This document shows positions 1-8,088 of a stretch of DNA of 42,117 nucleotides, piece after piece. The notes beneath the pieces are model-generated. The model saw only the letters and a list, made by a program, of their open reading frames with translations. It was not told where the DNA came from and searched no databases. This stretch comes from an uncultured Pelagibacteraceae bacterium (GTDB taxonomy: Bacteria; Pseudomonadota; Alphaproteobacteria; Pelagibacterales; Pelagibacteraceae). The stretch lies in NCBI GenBank assembly GCA_902558585.1, contig CACEEO010000008.1, forward strand, positions 1 through 42,117, given 5' to 3'. The position numbers and the translations under genes were made by a program. Within the stretch, counting starts at the first letter, position 1. Every line of letters begins with the position of its first letter.

Positions 1-1
1 T

Positions 2-811
2 ATAAATGAAGCTTGGGAAAATAAAGACCAAGTAAACCAAAATTCAGATAAACCTTTAAAGGATGCTGTTAATCAAATTATTGATGATTTAGACAGTGGA
101 AAAGCAAGAGTAGCTGAAAAGATCAATGGTGAATGGGTTACTCATCAACATCTAAAAAAAGCTATCATGTTAAGCTTTAGAATGTATCCAATGGAAAATT
201 TAAATGGTCCATATAGTAGCTGGTATGACAAAGCTCATTTACTTAAAGGAAAAACAGCTGGATGGACAAAAGAAGATCATGAAAAGGCTGGTTTTAGGAT
301 GGTACCTAATTCGCCAGTAAGAAAAGGATCATTTGTTGGAAAGAATGCGGTTTTAATGCCGTGTTATGTAAATATTGGTGCATATATTGATGAAGGAACA
401 ATGATGGATACGTTTAGTCGTGCAGGAAGTTGTTGTCAGATTGGAAAAAACTGTCATATCTCAGCTGGTACTGGGGTTGGTGGTGTATTAGAACCTGCTC
501 AAGCATTACCAACAATTATTGAAGATAATGTTTTCTTAGGAGCAATGTCTGAAGTAGTAGAAGGTGTAATAGTTGGAGAAGGTTCTGTTCTGAGTATGGG
601 AATGTATATTGGTCAATCAACAAAAATTGTTAATAGAAAAACTGGTGAGATAACTTACGGAAAAATTCCACCTTATTCAGTGGTAGTTCCAGGATCTTTG
701 CCAGATAAAAACAATCCACAAGCACCATCTTTATATTGTGCGGTAATAATTAAACAAGTTGATGAAAAGACAAGATCAAAAACATCAGTTAATGATCTTT
801 TAAGAGAATAG
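2..811 (+). CDS. dapD: Tetrahydrodipicolinate N-succinyltransferase DapD (5' end outside window)
   Basis: DapD transfers succinyl from succinyl-CoA to tetrahydrodipicolinate in the succinylase branch of lysine/meso-diaminopimelate synthesis in the cytosol. The frame is open from base 2 and encodes 269 visible residues. The first ATG, at 167, is internal, because the residues before it (ending [10 protein letters not shown]) are normal DapD sequence that runs straight into MLSFRM. The C-terminal half has the left-handed beta-helix hexapeptide pattern ([30 protein letters not shown]) and ends with the usual cap segment. It is followed 4 bp later by dapE, the next-but-one step of the pathway, so the two are almost certainly co-transcribed. 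The identification is firm. The true start lies upstream of the window. Confidence 0.95.
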   Translation: MNEAWENKDQVNQNSDKPLKDAVNQIIDDLDSGKARVAEKINGEWVTHQHLKKAIMLSFRMYPMENLNGPYSSWYDKAHLLKGKTAGWTKEDHEKAGFRMVPNSPVRKGSFVGKNAVLMPCYVNIGAYIDEGTMMDTFSRAGSCCQIGKNCHISAGTGVGGVLEPAQALPTIIEDNVFLGAMSEVVEGVIVGEGSVLSMGMYIGQSTKIVNRKTGEITYGKIPPYSVVVPGSLPDKNNPQAPSLYCAVIIKQVDEKTRSKTSVNDLLRE

Positions 812-815
812 ATTA

Positions 816-1958
816 ATGAAAACTTATAATGAAATAAAATTAGCTCAAGAGCTAATAAGATTTCCTACGATCAAAACAGAGGATAGGGGTATAATGAAAT
901 TCTTATCTAAAAAATTAAGTGCTATTGGTTTTAGATGCACAATAATTAAATCAAAAGGAACAGGGCCTAAACCAGCGCTCAATCTATATGCAAGATATGG
1001 TAAATCGAAACCCCACATTATGTATCTAGGTCATACAGATGTTGTTGCTAATCTTAATAACTGGAAACTTCCACCTTTTAAAGCTGTTGTAAGTAAAGGA
1101 TATTTAAATGGTAGAGGTGCTCAAGATATGAAAGGTGGTATAGCTTGTTGGATAAGTGCAGTAAGTAATTTTATAAAAAATAATAAATTTAATGGATCCA
1201 TTTCAATCATTATTTCAGCAGATGAAGAAACTACAGGCTATGGATGTCCAGCAGTTATGAGATATTTAAGAAAAAAGAGTGAAAAAATAGATTTCTCTTT
1301 AGTTGGAGAACCTTCTTCAAACAAGTCAGTTGGAGATGAAATAAGAATTGGAAGACGTGGTTCTATGAATGGAGTTATAACAGTATATGGAAAAAGTGGT
1401 CACTCAGCATTTTATGGCTCTTATATCAACCCTTGTACGGCTTTAGCTAAAATAATTGCAAAGCTAAAAAGTTCTCCTTTAGATAATGGCACTAAGTATA
1501 TGCCGCCATCTAATTTAGAATTTACAAAAATGAATGTCGATAATTTATCTGAAAATGTAGTTCCTCAGTCTGCAAGTGCAAAATTTAACGTAAGATTTAA
1601 CACTAAATACAAATCTTCTGCCTTAAAGAAAAAATTAAACAAAATAATTAAAGCAGTTGCAAAAAAACAAAAATGCAAAACTAAGATAGAATATAAAGTA
1701 AGTGGTGAAGCTTTTTATACTGAGCCAAATAAGGATATTTATATGGTTAAAAAAGTTGTTAAAAAAGTAACTAAACTTACACCAAAACTAAACTGTAGAG
1801 GTGGAACTAGCGACAGTCGTTTTTTAGGTTCAATCCCAAGACTTGAACTTGGTTTAAGAAATAACAGTATTCACCAAGTAAATGAAAGAACTTCAATTTC
1901 AGATTTAAAAAAATTAACTTTAATTTATACTAAAATCTTAGATAATTACTTTAAGTGA
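816..1958 (+). CDS. dapE: Succinyl-diaminopimelate desuccinylase DapE
   Basis: DapE hydrolyses N-succinyl-LL-diaminopimelate to succinate and LL-diaminopimelate, using two zinc ions. It is 380 residues, normal for the M20 peptidase family. Visible motifs in order are the first metal His/Asp (YLGHTDVV, about residue 70), the bridging Asp (GRGAQDMKGGIA, about 100), the catalytic Glu pair (SADEETTGYG, about 135), the next metal Glu (GEPSS), the dimerisation-domain start (GRRGSMNG..GHSA), and the late His region (SIHQVNERTS) near the C-terminus. The ATG at 816 lies 4 bp after the dapD stop. The 3' end overlaps the next gene by 4 nt (GTGA), which suggests translational coupling. DapE and ArgE are related, but the dapD neighbour and the motif set favour DapE. 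Confidence 0.94.
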   Translation: MKTYNEIKLAQELIRFPTIKTEDRGIMKFLSKKLSAIGFRCTIIKSKGTGPKPALNLYARYGKSKPHIMYLGHTDVVANLNNWKLPPFKAVVSKGYLNGRGAQDMKGGIACWISAVSNFIKNNKFNGSISIIISADEETTGYGCPAVMRYLRKKSEKIDFSLVGEPSSNKSVGDEIRIGRRGSMNGVITVYGKSGHSAFYGSYINPCTALAKIIAKLKSSPLDNGTKYMPPSNLEFTKMNVDNLSENVVPQSASAKFNVRFNTKYKSSALKKKLNKIIKAVAKKQKCKTKIEYKVSGEAFYTEPNKDIYMVKKVVKKVTKLTPKLNCRGGTSDSRFLGSIPRLELGLRNNSIHQVNERTSISDLKKLTLIYTKILDNYFK

Positions 1959-2884
1959 AAACTGGCTTAATTACATCAGATACATCTCAAAATCATGATA
2001 CAGGTCCTGGGCATCCAGAACAAATAGCAAGGGTATCAGTCATAGTAGAAAATTTTAAAAAACTTAATAATAAAAATCTTATATGGAAGAAACCATCTAA
2101 AGTTTCAGATGATATTCTATTAACCACACATGAAAATAATTATTTAAATTTAGTAAAAAGTTCTTTCCCAAAAAAAGGTTTTTCTTCACTTGATGGTGAT
2201 ACAATCATTTCACCTGGAAGCAAAGATGCAACTTTCGATGCAGTTGGATCAATAATTGCTGCAATTGATGGGGTGGAAAAAAAAGAATTTAGAAATGCAT
2301 TCTGTAGTGTTCGACCTCCTGGACATCATAGTTCACAAAATAAGGCTGCTGGTTTTTGCATTTTAAATTCAGTGAGTATTGGTGCAAATTATTTGTTGAA
2401 AAAATATAAATATAAGAAAGTTGCAATAATAGATTTTGATGTACATCACGGTAATGGAACACAGGATATTTTTTATGAAAATGAAAATGTTCTTTTTATA
2501 TCAACACACCAATATCCCTATTACCCAGGAACTGGTTCAGAACAAGAAAGAGGTAAATTTAACAATATCTTTAATATACCTTTGCCAGCTGGGATAAGTT
2601 CAGAAGAATATTTAAACGTATTTGACCGTGTACTAAAAAAATTAGAAGAGTTTAGACCAGAGTTTATATTGATTAGCGCTGGTTTTGACGCCCATGAAGA
2701 TGACCCTCTCGCTCAATTTAATTTAAAAACAGAGGATTATTTTACTATTACTAAAAGAGTATTAGAGACTTCTAAAAAGTTTTGTAATGGAAAAGTTGTT
2801 TCAATTTTAGAGGGCGGTTATGACCTAAATGCACTTCGAGACAGCACTAAAAGACACGTTGATGCTCTTTTAGAATTTAATTGA
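1955..2884 (+). CDS. Histone deacetylase family deacylase (class II HDAC / acetylpolyamine amidohydrolase-like)
   Basis: This is a zinc-dependent deacylase of the arginase/HDAC fold, 309 residues, which is one HDAC domain with no targeting signal. Visible catalytic elements are the tandem active-site His (RPPGHHS, about residue 121), the zinc Asp/His loop (DFDVHHGNGTQ, about 160), the distal zinc Asp (SAGFDAHEDDPLA) and the C-terminal EGGYD loop. Bacterial members act on acetylated polyamines, acetoin-related substrates or acetyl-lysine. The substrate cannot be read from sequence. The start is GTG at 1955, overlapping the dapE stop, and the encoded N-terminus (TGLITSD..NHDTGPGHPE) matches the family, so the overlap looks real. 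It sits in a tight run with dapDE and just ahead of a SET-domain gene. Confidence 0.9.
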   Translation: MKTGLITSDTSQNHDTGPGHPEQIARVSVIVENFKKLNNKNLIWKKPSKVSDDILLTTHENNYLNLVKSSFPKKGFSSLDGDTIISPGSKDATFDAVGSIIAAIDGVEKKEFRNAFCSVRPPGHHSSQNKAAGFCILNSVSIGANYLLKKYKYKKVAIIDFDVHHGNGTQDIFYENENVLFISTHQYPYYPGTGSEQERGKFNNIFNIPLPAGISSEEYLNVFDRVLKKLEEFRPEFILISAGFDAHEDDPLAQFNLKTEDYFTITKRVLETSKKFCNGKVVSILEGGYDLNALRDSTKRHVDALLEFN

Positions 2885-2917
2885 TAATTCTTAAGAAAAC
2901 TCTAAATAAAATATTTC

Positions 2918-3409
2918 ATGAAGTTATATAAAATAAAAAAATCTGGCATTGATAATAAAGGAAGAGGGCTTTATGCAACTCGTGACATTAAAGAGGGAAC
3001 CAAAATAATTAACTATGTCGGAAAACTTATAACAAAAAAACAAACACAAGATTCTGATAAGTACGATAATAGTAAACCAATATATTTATTCACAATAAAT
3101 AAAAGATACGATCTAGACGGAGATTTTTCATGGAATACCGCAGGTTTAATTAATCATTCTTGTGATAATAATTGTGATTACGATGGAAAGGGATTGGAAA
3201 TTTGGGTCAAAGCAATCAAAGATATTAAAAAAGGTGAGGAGTTTACCTGTGATTATGGATTTGGTTATGATGAAAACTACAAACAATTTCCTTGTAAATG
3301 TAAATCAAGAAACTGTTGTGGGTATATTGTAAGAGCTGAGTCTAGATGGCGAATAAATAAAAAGTTTGCTATGAGCAATAAAAATAAATTAATAAAGAAC
3401 TCTAAATAA
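2918..3409 (+). CDS. SET-domain protein-lysine methyltransferase-like protein with post-SET cysteines
   Basis: This small 163-residue protein is nearly all SET domain and is predicted to transfer methyl from S-adenosylmethionine to a lysine. The SET start GRGLYATRDIKEGT is at residues 15-28, the cofactor-binding NHSC at 79-82, and the catalytic/pseudoknot GEEFTCDYGF at 106-115. These are followed by a CxCx4C post-SET set (Cys126, Cys128, Cys133) that in the family binds zinc together with the NHSC Cys. The tail is basic (RWRINKKF, NKNKLIK). The start ATG lies 33 bp after the HDAC-family gene, probably in one transcript. The last 21 bp overlap the end of truA on the other strand. SET proteins in bacteria have few known substrates, so the target is unknown. 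Confidence 0.88.
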   Translation: MKLYKIKKSGIDNKGRGLYATRDIKEGTKIINYVGKLITKKQTQDSDKYDNSKPIYLFTINKRYDLDGDFSWNTAGLINHSCDNNCDYDGKGLEIWVKAIKDIKKGEEFTCDYGFGYDENYKQFPCKCKSRNCCGYIVRAESRWRINKKFAMSNKNKLIKNSK

Positions 3410-4129
3410 AAATAAACCACTTGGTGGTGCTGGAGGAGCACACAGTGTTCTTTTTTTTGACTTAAATCTCTTTTCAAAAGTTTTTAAATCCCATTTAGTT
3501 TCTCCCAAGTATTTTAAACAACCAACCATAGATCTAACCTGATGTTGTAAAAATGATTGAGAACTAAATTGAAATTCAATTTTATTTTTTGATGATTTAA
3601 TTTTAATTGATTTAATAGTTTTAATTGGACTTTTAGCGTGACAGCTTGAAGATCTAAAAGTTGAATAATCATTAGTTCCTAATAACTTTTTTGCACCCTT
3701 TTTCATTAATTCTAAATTTAAAGGTCTACGAACATGCCATGCTCTATTTTTTTCAATTATTGGTTGGCTTATTTGATTAAAAATAAAGTATTTATAAATT
3801 CTTTGTTTTGCTGAAAATCTAGCATGAAATTTATTATTTCTTTTTTTAATATTTTTAATTGCAATATCCTTTAAATTTAAAAAATGATTAATGGATTTTA
3901 AAAATTTAATTTTATCGGTTATTTTATTTTTGCAATCAAAGTGTGCAGATTGCTCAAATGCATGAACCCCTGCATCAGTTCTTCCTTGACCATGTAAAAC
4001 AATTTTTTCTTTTAATAATTTTGATAATTTTTCTTGAATTAATCCTTGAATTGTTGGGCCCTTTTTTTGAATTTGCCATCCTCTAAAATTTGTCCCTACA
4101 TACTCAATAAGTATTTGGTATCTATTCAT
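3389..4129 (-). CDS. truA: tRNA pseudouridine synthase A TruA
   Basis: TruA isomerises uridines 38-40 in the anticodon stem-loop of many tRNAs. The protein is 246 residues, close to the usual 250-270. The catalytic Asp is D52 in GQGRTDAGVHAFEQ. The N-terminal YQILIEYVGTNFRGWQ and the C-terminal FLQHQVRSMVGCLKYLG region are also typical. Its ATG overlaps the fmt stop by one base (TAATG), so it is the last gene of an operon that also contains def and fmt. Its own end runs 21 bp into the convergent SET-domain gene, leaving no space for a dedicated terminator. Confidence 0.95.
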   Translation of the reverse strand: MNRYQILIEYVGTNFRGWQIQKKGPTIQGLIQEKLSKLLKEKIVLHGQGRTDAGVHAFEQSAHFDCKNKITDKIKFLKSINHFLNLKDIAIKNIKKRNNKFHARFSAKQRIYKYFIFNQISQPIIEKNRAWHVRRPLNLELMKKGAKKLLGTNDYSTFRSSSCHAKSPIKTIKSIKIKSSKNKIEFQFSSQSFLQHQVRSMVGCLKYLGETKWDLKTFEKRFKSKKRTLCAPPAPPSGLFLFRVLY

Positions 4130-5052
4130 TATAAAAATGAACCCTTTTTAATTTGTGTTCCTAAAACAAATTCTCCAATACTTTGAGGCTTTTTTCCTTG
4201 TCTTTGTATTTCTTTAATTTTTATTGATTTTTTATCTCCGCATGAAATTTCTAAATAGTCAGATAAAACCTCACCTGGTTTTCCTTGTGCTTGTCCAATT
4301 TCTGCTTTTAATATTTTATATCTCTCACCGTTAAACATGAAATAAGCACCTGGAACTGGATAAAGTCCATTTATTTTACCAATTATAATTTTAGCATCTT
4401 CTTTCCAATTAATCTGCCCCTCTAATTTTTGAATTTTTGATGCGTATGTAGCTGATGAGTGATCTTGTTCTACAAAGTTTGCTTTATCCTCATATATATC
4501 ATCTATATTATCTAAAATTTTCTCTGCAGCCAAACTTGATAGCTTTTCATTAATATCTTCAGCATTTAAATTATTTTCTATATTAATTTTATAAACATTA
4601 CATACCGGTCCTGTGTCTAGTTCCTCCCCTATTTTCATAATACTAATTCCTGTCTCTTTATCTAAATTCATAATTGATCTTTGAATAGGAGCAGCGCCCC
4701 TCCATTTTGGAAGAATAGATGCATGTATATTAATAAATCCTTTTTTAGTTAAATTTAAATATGACTTTGGTATAATTTGACCATAAGCAACAACTATTGC
4801 TAAATCTGCCTCTAAAGATTTAAAATATTCTAATTCATCTAAATTTTCTTTTAATGAATTTGGTGTCCTAAATTCTATATTTAAAGTCTCTGAAATTAAT
4901 TGAATTGGTGACTTGTTAATTTTTTGACCTCTTTTAGATTTTTGAGGTGGTTGTGTATAAACACAAGAAATAGGATATCCATTTTGATAAAGTGATTTTA
5001 AAATTGGAACAGCAAACATGGGGGTACCCATAAAAACTATTTTTTTTAGCAT
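4129..5052 (-). CDS. fmt: Methionyl-tRNA formyltransferase Fmt
   Basis: Fmt formylates initiator Met-tRNA with 10-formyl-tetrahydrofolate. It is 307 residues, the normal length. The formyltransferase domain shows the N-terminal IVFMGTPMFAVPIL, the catalytic Asn/His stretch INIHASILPKWRGAAPIQ (about residue 107 on) and the catalytic Asp in GEELDTGPV. A C-terminal OB-like domain (from about 205) binds tRNA. It lies 3 bp downstream of def, the enzyme that later removes the formyl group, and overlaps truA by one base. This def-fmt order is widespread in bacteria. Confidence 0.97.
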   Translation of the reverse strand: MLKKIVFMGTPMFAVPILKSLYQNGYPISCVYTQPPQKSKRGQKINKSPIQLISETLNIEFRTPNSLKENLDELEYFKSLEADLAIVVAYGQIIPKSYLNLTKKGFINIHASILPKWRGAAPIQRSIMNLDKETGISIMKIGEELDTGPVCNVYKINIENNLNAEDINEKLSSLAAEKILDNIDDIYEDKANFVEQDHSSATYASKIQKLEGQINWKEDAKIIIGKINGLYPVPGAYFMFNGERYKILKAEIGQAQGKPGEVLSDYLEISCGDKKSIKIKEIQRQGKKPQSIGEFVLGTQIKKGSFL

Positions 5053-5055
5053 TGA

Positions 5056-5574
5056 TTAAGCTTCTACAGAAGTAGATTTTAATTTTGATAATTTTTTAAT
5101 TATCATTGACCTTTTTAATTTTGAAAGATAATCAATAAATAGGATTCCCTCTAAATGGTCCATCTCGTGCTGAATACATGTTGCCAGAAGACCATCGGCC
5201 TTTAGCAATTTCTTTTCTCCATCGTAATCAAGATATTCTACTTCACACTTACTAGGTCTATCAATTTCTGCAAACTGATTTGGCACAGAAAGACATCCTT
5301 CCTCATAAGTGGCTTTTTCTGGATCTTTATTTTTGATAACCGGATTTACGAAATATCTTGGCTCTTTTTTACTTTCATCTTTACTTATATCCATAACAAT
5401 AATTCTCTTTGGTACACCAATTTGTATCGCCGCAAGACCTATTCCGTTTGCGTCATACATTGTCTCTAGCATATCATCCATCAATTTTTGCTCTTCTTTA
5501 CCAACACTATTGACTGGTTTAGATATTTGCCTAAGTAATTTATTAGGTTCTGTTATTATAGTTCTGATAGCCAT
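5056..5574 (-). CDS. def: Peptide deformylase Def
   Basis: Def removes the N-formyl group from nascent proteins in the cytosol. The 172-residue protein has all three signature motifs: GIGLAAIQIG (about 44-53), EGCLSVP with metal Cys94, and QHEMDHLEG with metal His136 and His140 and catalytic Glu137. The gene is preceded by the exported-protein gene (21 bp away) and followed 3 bp later by fmt. The ATG at 5574 gives the expected N-terminus (IRTIITEPNKLLR). Confidence 0.97.
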   Translation of the reverse strand: MAIRTIITEPNKLLRQISKPVNSVGKEEQKLMDDMLETMYDANGIGLAAIQIGVPKRIIVMDISKDESKKEPRYFVNPVIKNKDPEKATYEEGCLSVPNQFAEIDRPSKCEVEYLDYDGEKKLLKADGLLATCIQHEMDHLEGILFIDYLSKLKRSMIIKKLSKLKSTSVEA

Positions 5575-5595
5575 AACTTGATTTTATTATAATTT

Positions 5596-7359
5596 TTATA
5601 CTTTTAAAGGAAGAACTTTTAGCAATAGTTTATTTCTAATTAAATCAACATTTAATTGATTTAAAGTATTGATAATAAAATAAACTGTATCTTCATCAAT
5701 ATTTTCAATTTTGTCAGGTCCAATTACCTCAATTATTCTCAACAATGCGGCACCAATCTCATTATTATCTATCATTGTTTGAATATCGGCAGGCATTTCT
5801 GATTGCTTCACCTCATAAAGACCATCATATTTTTTTGAAATTTCAACTCCATCAGATTTAAGCGCCTCTAGAAAAATTATATCTTTTTTTGATAAAAAAT
5901 ATTTTTTATCTTTTTTAATTTTCTTTAAAAATTTATCTAGGTCCTCTTCAATTTTAGATTTTGCATAGTCCCCATTGAAATAATTTATAAGTTTTGATTG
6001 ATGTAAAATTTTACTATTATATTTAATCTTTTTATCTGCTGTCTCTTTCTTGTTTAGATTACTATTATAGAATGTTGTAAAATTTGAGGGCACATCCTCA
6101 ACATTAATTTCACCTAAAAATTTTTTTAATTCCAAATCAAAGGCATCACCAATTTCATCAGATATAAATAGATCCTTTAATATCTTTATAAATTCTAATT
6201 TGATTTTTGGTTCTTCAGTTAAAAGAGTTCTTTGATATAAAAGAGCGCGTCCCTCGATTGAAGATAGGGATTTATATGCCTCTTTTGCATTTAAAAATTG
6301 ATTAATATTAAATTGGAATTTTTTATAAAATTCGAATAACTCCTCTTCAGAATAATTTTTATCATTAACAGCTTTTTCTATTGTAGAAATTTTTTCTACA
6401 TCAGTGATCTCTATATCTTGAATTTTAAAAAGTAAATTAGCAGCTGAAAGATATTTCCAAATTATTTTAGGTGTATCTTCACTTGGTTCATAAGAAAATT
6501 CAGGGTTAGTTCTATGAGCTAAATGAAAATCTAAAATTGAATTTATTGATATTTCTTTATCTACCTCATCTAAATATCCAAATAAATAATTTATTTTGTT
6601 TTCGTAATAACTATCTTCAAAACCTAACTCTTTTTTTAAATCTAAGATTAGTTGTGCTTCTTCATTTTTTCCATAATTGATTAAACAATATAAATTAAAT
6701 TTTGATAGATATTCATCTTGAATGGGTTTAGAATTTTTAGAAAAAATCTCACATGATTTTTTTACGTTTGATTCTGATAAATAAGTATCTACCAAATATC
6801 TTGTTAAATTTGGATGCAAATTTATTATTTGATTTTTAATTAAATATTCTTCTATTAATTCTAAGTTTGCATCTTTTATTAACCAATCAGATTTAAATCT
6901 CATAAATTCTTTCTCAGTAATATTTTGAGTTGGAGAATAAGCGTTGGTTAATAAAGATATGTGCATTATATCAGATGCATCCTCTGAAAGATTAAACTTA
7001 TTAATATTCTGAAATAAATTTTTTAATTTAGTTCCATCAGAATTTGACCACATATCCATACTCAAACCGTATTCACTAGGATCATATAGTCCAATAATTT
7101 TAATTTCTTTTGATGAAAATTCTTTATCAAGTTTAATAGTATCTGTTTGTTTATTTGTTTGTAGTTCGTAAACACTATTCTGAGTAGTGCCGCTAGAATT
7201 TTCACTTGAAATATTTGTTTCTGAAATAACTTGATTATTTTTTTTTTCTATATTCCAAATATCAATCGGTTTCTCTTCTGCAAACGCAGGTGTAAAAAAA
7301 ATAAGACAAACTAATTTAATTAAAAGAATTTTCTTATTTGACAATTTTAAAATTTTCAT
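5596..7359 (-). CDS. Predicted exported, alpha-helical protein of unknown function
   Basis: The product is 587 residues from the preferred start at 7359. The frame is open further upstream to 7404, but that adds a lysine-rich stretch ahead of a clean signal peptide: basic KILKLSNKK, hydrophobic ILLIKLVCLIFF, then an AFA|EE cleavage pattern near residue 27. The mature part is acidic/lysine-rich and mostly helical, with no cysteine pair or catalytic motif that I recognise. Stretches such as LVDTYLSESNVKKSCEIF and LFNLYCLINYGKNEEAQLIL are reminiscent of TPR-like helical hairpins, but this is weak. The start overlaps the upstream 60-residue membrane-protein gene by 26 bp. def follows 21 bp after the stop. 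A periplasmic or envelope role is inference from the signal peptide only. Confidence 0.75.
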   Translation of the reverse strand: MKILKLSNKKILLIKLVCLIFFTPAFAEEKPIDIWNIEKKNNQVISETNISSENSSGTTQNSVYELQTNKQTDTIKLDKEFSSKEIKIIGLYDPSEYGLSMDMWSNSDGTKLKNLFQNINKFNLSEDASDIMHISLLTNAYSPTQNITEKEFMRFKSDWLIKDANLELIEEYLIKNQIINLHPNLTRYLVDTYLSESNVKKSCEIFSKNSKPIQDEYLSKFNLYCLINYGKNEEAQLILDLKKELGFEDSYYENKINYLFGYLDEVDKEISINSILDFHLAHRTNPEFSYEPSEDTPKIIWKYLSAANLLFKIQDIEITDVEKISTIEKAVNDKNYSEEELFEFYKKFQFNINQFLNAKEAYKSLSSIEGRALLYQRTLLTEEPKIKLEFIKILKDLFISDEIGDAFDLELKKFLGEINVEDVPSNFTTFYNSNLNKKETADKKIKYNSKILHQSKLINYFNGDYAKSKIEEDLDKFLKKIKKDKKYFLSKKDIIFLEALKSDGVEISKKYDGLYEVKQSEMPADIQTMIDNNEIGAALLRIIEVIGPDKIENIDEDTVYFIINTLNQLNVDLIRNKLLLKVLPLKV

Positions 7360-7516
7360 TTGGAATAATTTTTTCAATTTCTTTTTTAGGTGCAGGAAAA
7401 TCAATTGTACTTAGAAAAAAAATAATACCTAAAATAACCCCTAATCCGATTATAGATTTAATCACAAGTCCTATGATACTTGCTTTGCCTGAACTTGTGT
7501 TTTTAATGAATTGCAT
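7334..7516 (-). CDS. Small single-pass membrane protein of unknown function
   Basis: This 60-residue protein has a hydrophobic segment at about residues 13-41 (IIGLVIKSIIGLGVILGIIFFL), then a charged tail (APKKEIEKIIPNENFKIVK). It begins with ATG at 7516, 57 bp from the divergent aroK start. Its last 26 bp overlap the start of the exported-protein gene in another frame. The hydrophobic core, the compact overlap and the same strand as the downstream genes favour a real gene over a chance frame. The reverse-strand frame over the same stretch looks like its shadow. I do not recognise the family. Confidence 0.62.
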   Translation of the reverse strand: MQFIKNTSSGKASIIGLVIKSIIGLGVILGIIFFLSTIDFPAPKKEIEKIIPNENFKIVK

Positions 7517-7573
7517 ATACTTTTAGATAATTTCAAATTAAGACATATTTATGTTTTTTCAATAAAGAAACTT

Positions 7574-8088
7574 ATGAAATCAAAAGAAAATCTAGTTTTT
7601 TTGGGAATGATGGGTTCTGGTAAGAGCTCTATTGGATCCTTAGTAGCTAAGAAATTAAAATTAAATTTTGTAGATATCGATAAAGAAATTGAAACAAATT
7701 TAAACACTACAATAAAAAAAATCTTTGAAGTTAAGGGTGAGAATTATTTTAGAAAAATTGAGGAACAAACAACTTTAAAAAAACTTAAATTAAACTCTAC
7801 TGTGATTTCACTTGGTGGGGGGGGGCTTTTACAAATAACAATATTAGAAAAGAAATTTTAAAAAATCATTTATCTTTTTGGCTAAATTGGGATGATAAAA
7901 CATTGTTAAATAGAATTAAAAACAGTAAAAAAAGACCATTAGCGATTAATGCAACCGATACCGAGTTAATTGATTTAATTAAGAAACGATCTAACATTTA
8001 TTCTAAAGCTTTATATGAGATAAAGTGTGATAATCTTACTAAAAGTGAAATAGTAAATAAAATTGCAAAAATTTATGAAACAAACTAG
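7574..8088 (+). pseudogene. aroK: Shikimate kinase AroK, frameshifted at a G9 tract
   Basis: AroK phosphorylates shikimate with ATP. The first part (ATG at 7574) has the Walker A GMMGSGKSS, the substrate Asp in DIDKEIE, the FRKIEE arginine and VISLGGG. At a run of nine G (7817-7825) the frame is lost and stops at 7861. The rest of the enzyme continues in the frame starting with gct at 7825: AFTNNNIRKEIL, FWLNWDDKTLLNRI, the lid arginine KKRPLA and a normal C-terminus to 8088. Joining the two parts gives about 170 residues, the family length. Seven or ten G would restore the frame; seven gives the standard LGGGA. A sequencing or assembly error, a real lesion and slippage are all possible. The end overlaps aroB by 14 bp. 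An upstream in-frame ATG at 7511 is rejected as it adds non-family residues. Confidence 0.88.
7817..7825 (+). repeat. Homopolymer of nine G inside aroK
   Basis: Nine consecutive G in a very AT-rich genome lie exactly where the aroK frame breaks. The preceding codon is ggt, so the local composition is almost pure G for 12 bases apart from one T. Confidence 0.97.

Noticed and set aside
167..811. dapD starting at the first ATG, 167
   Set aside because: The frame is open from base 2 and the upstream residues are normal DapD sequence, so the ATG is an internal Met.
7338..7526. Plus-strand frame opposite the small membrane protein
   Set aside because: It mirrors the minus-strand gene, reaches into the aroK leader and shows no family features or signal of its own.
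7903..8088. A separate 61-residue gene after aroK
   Set aside because: It is the C-terminal third of shikimate kinase (KKRPLA lid region) in the frame shifted by the G9 tract, not an independent gene.
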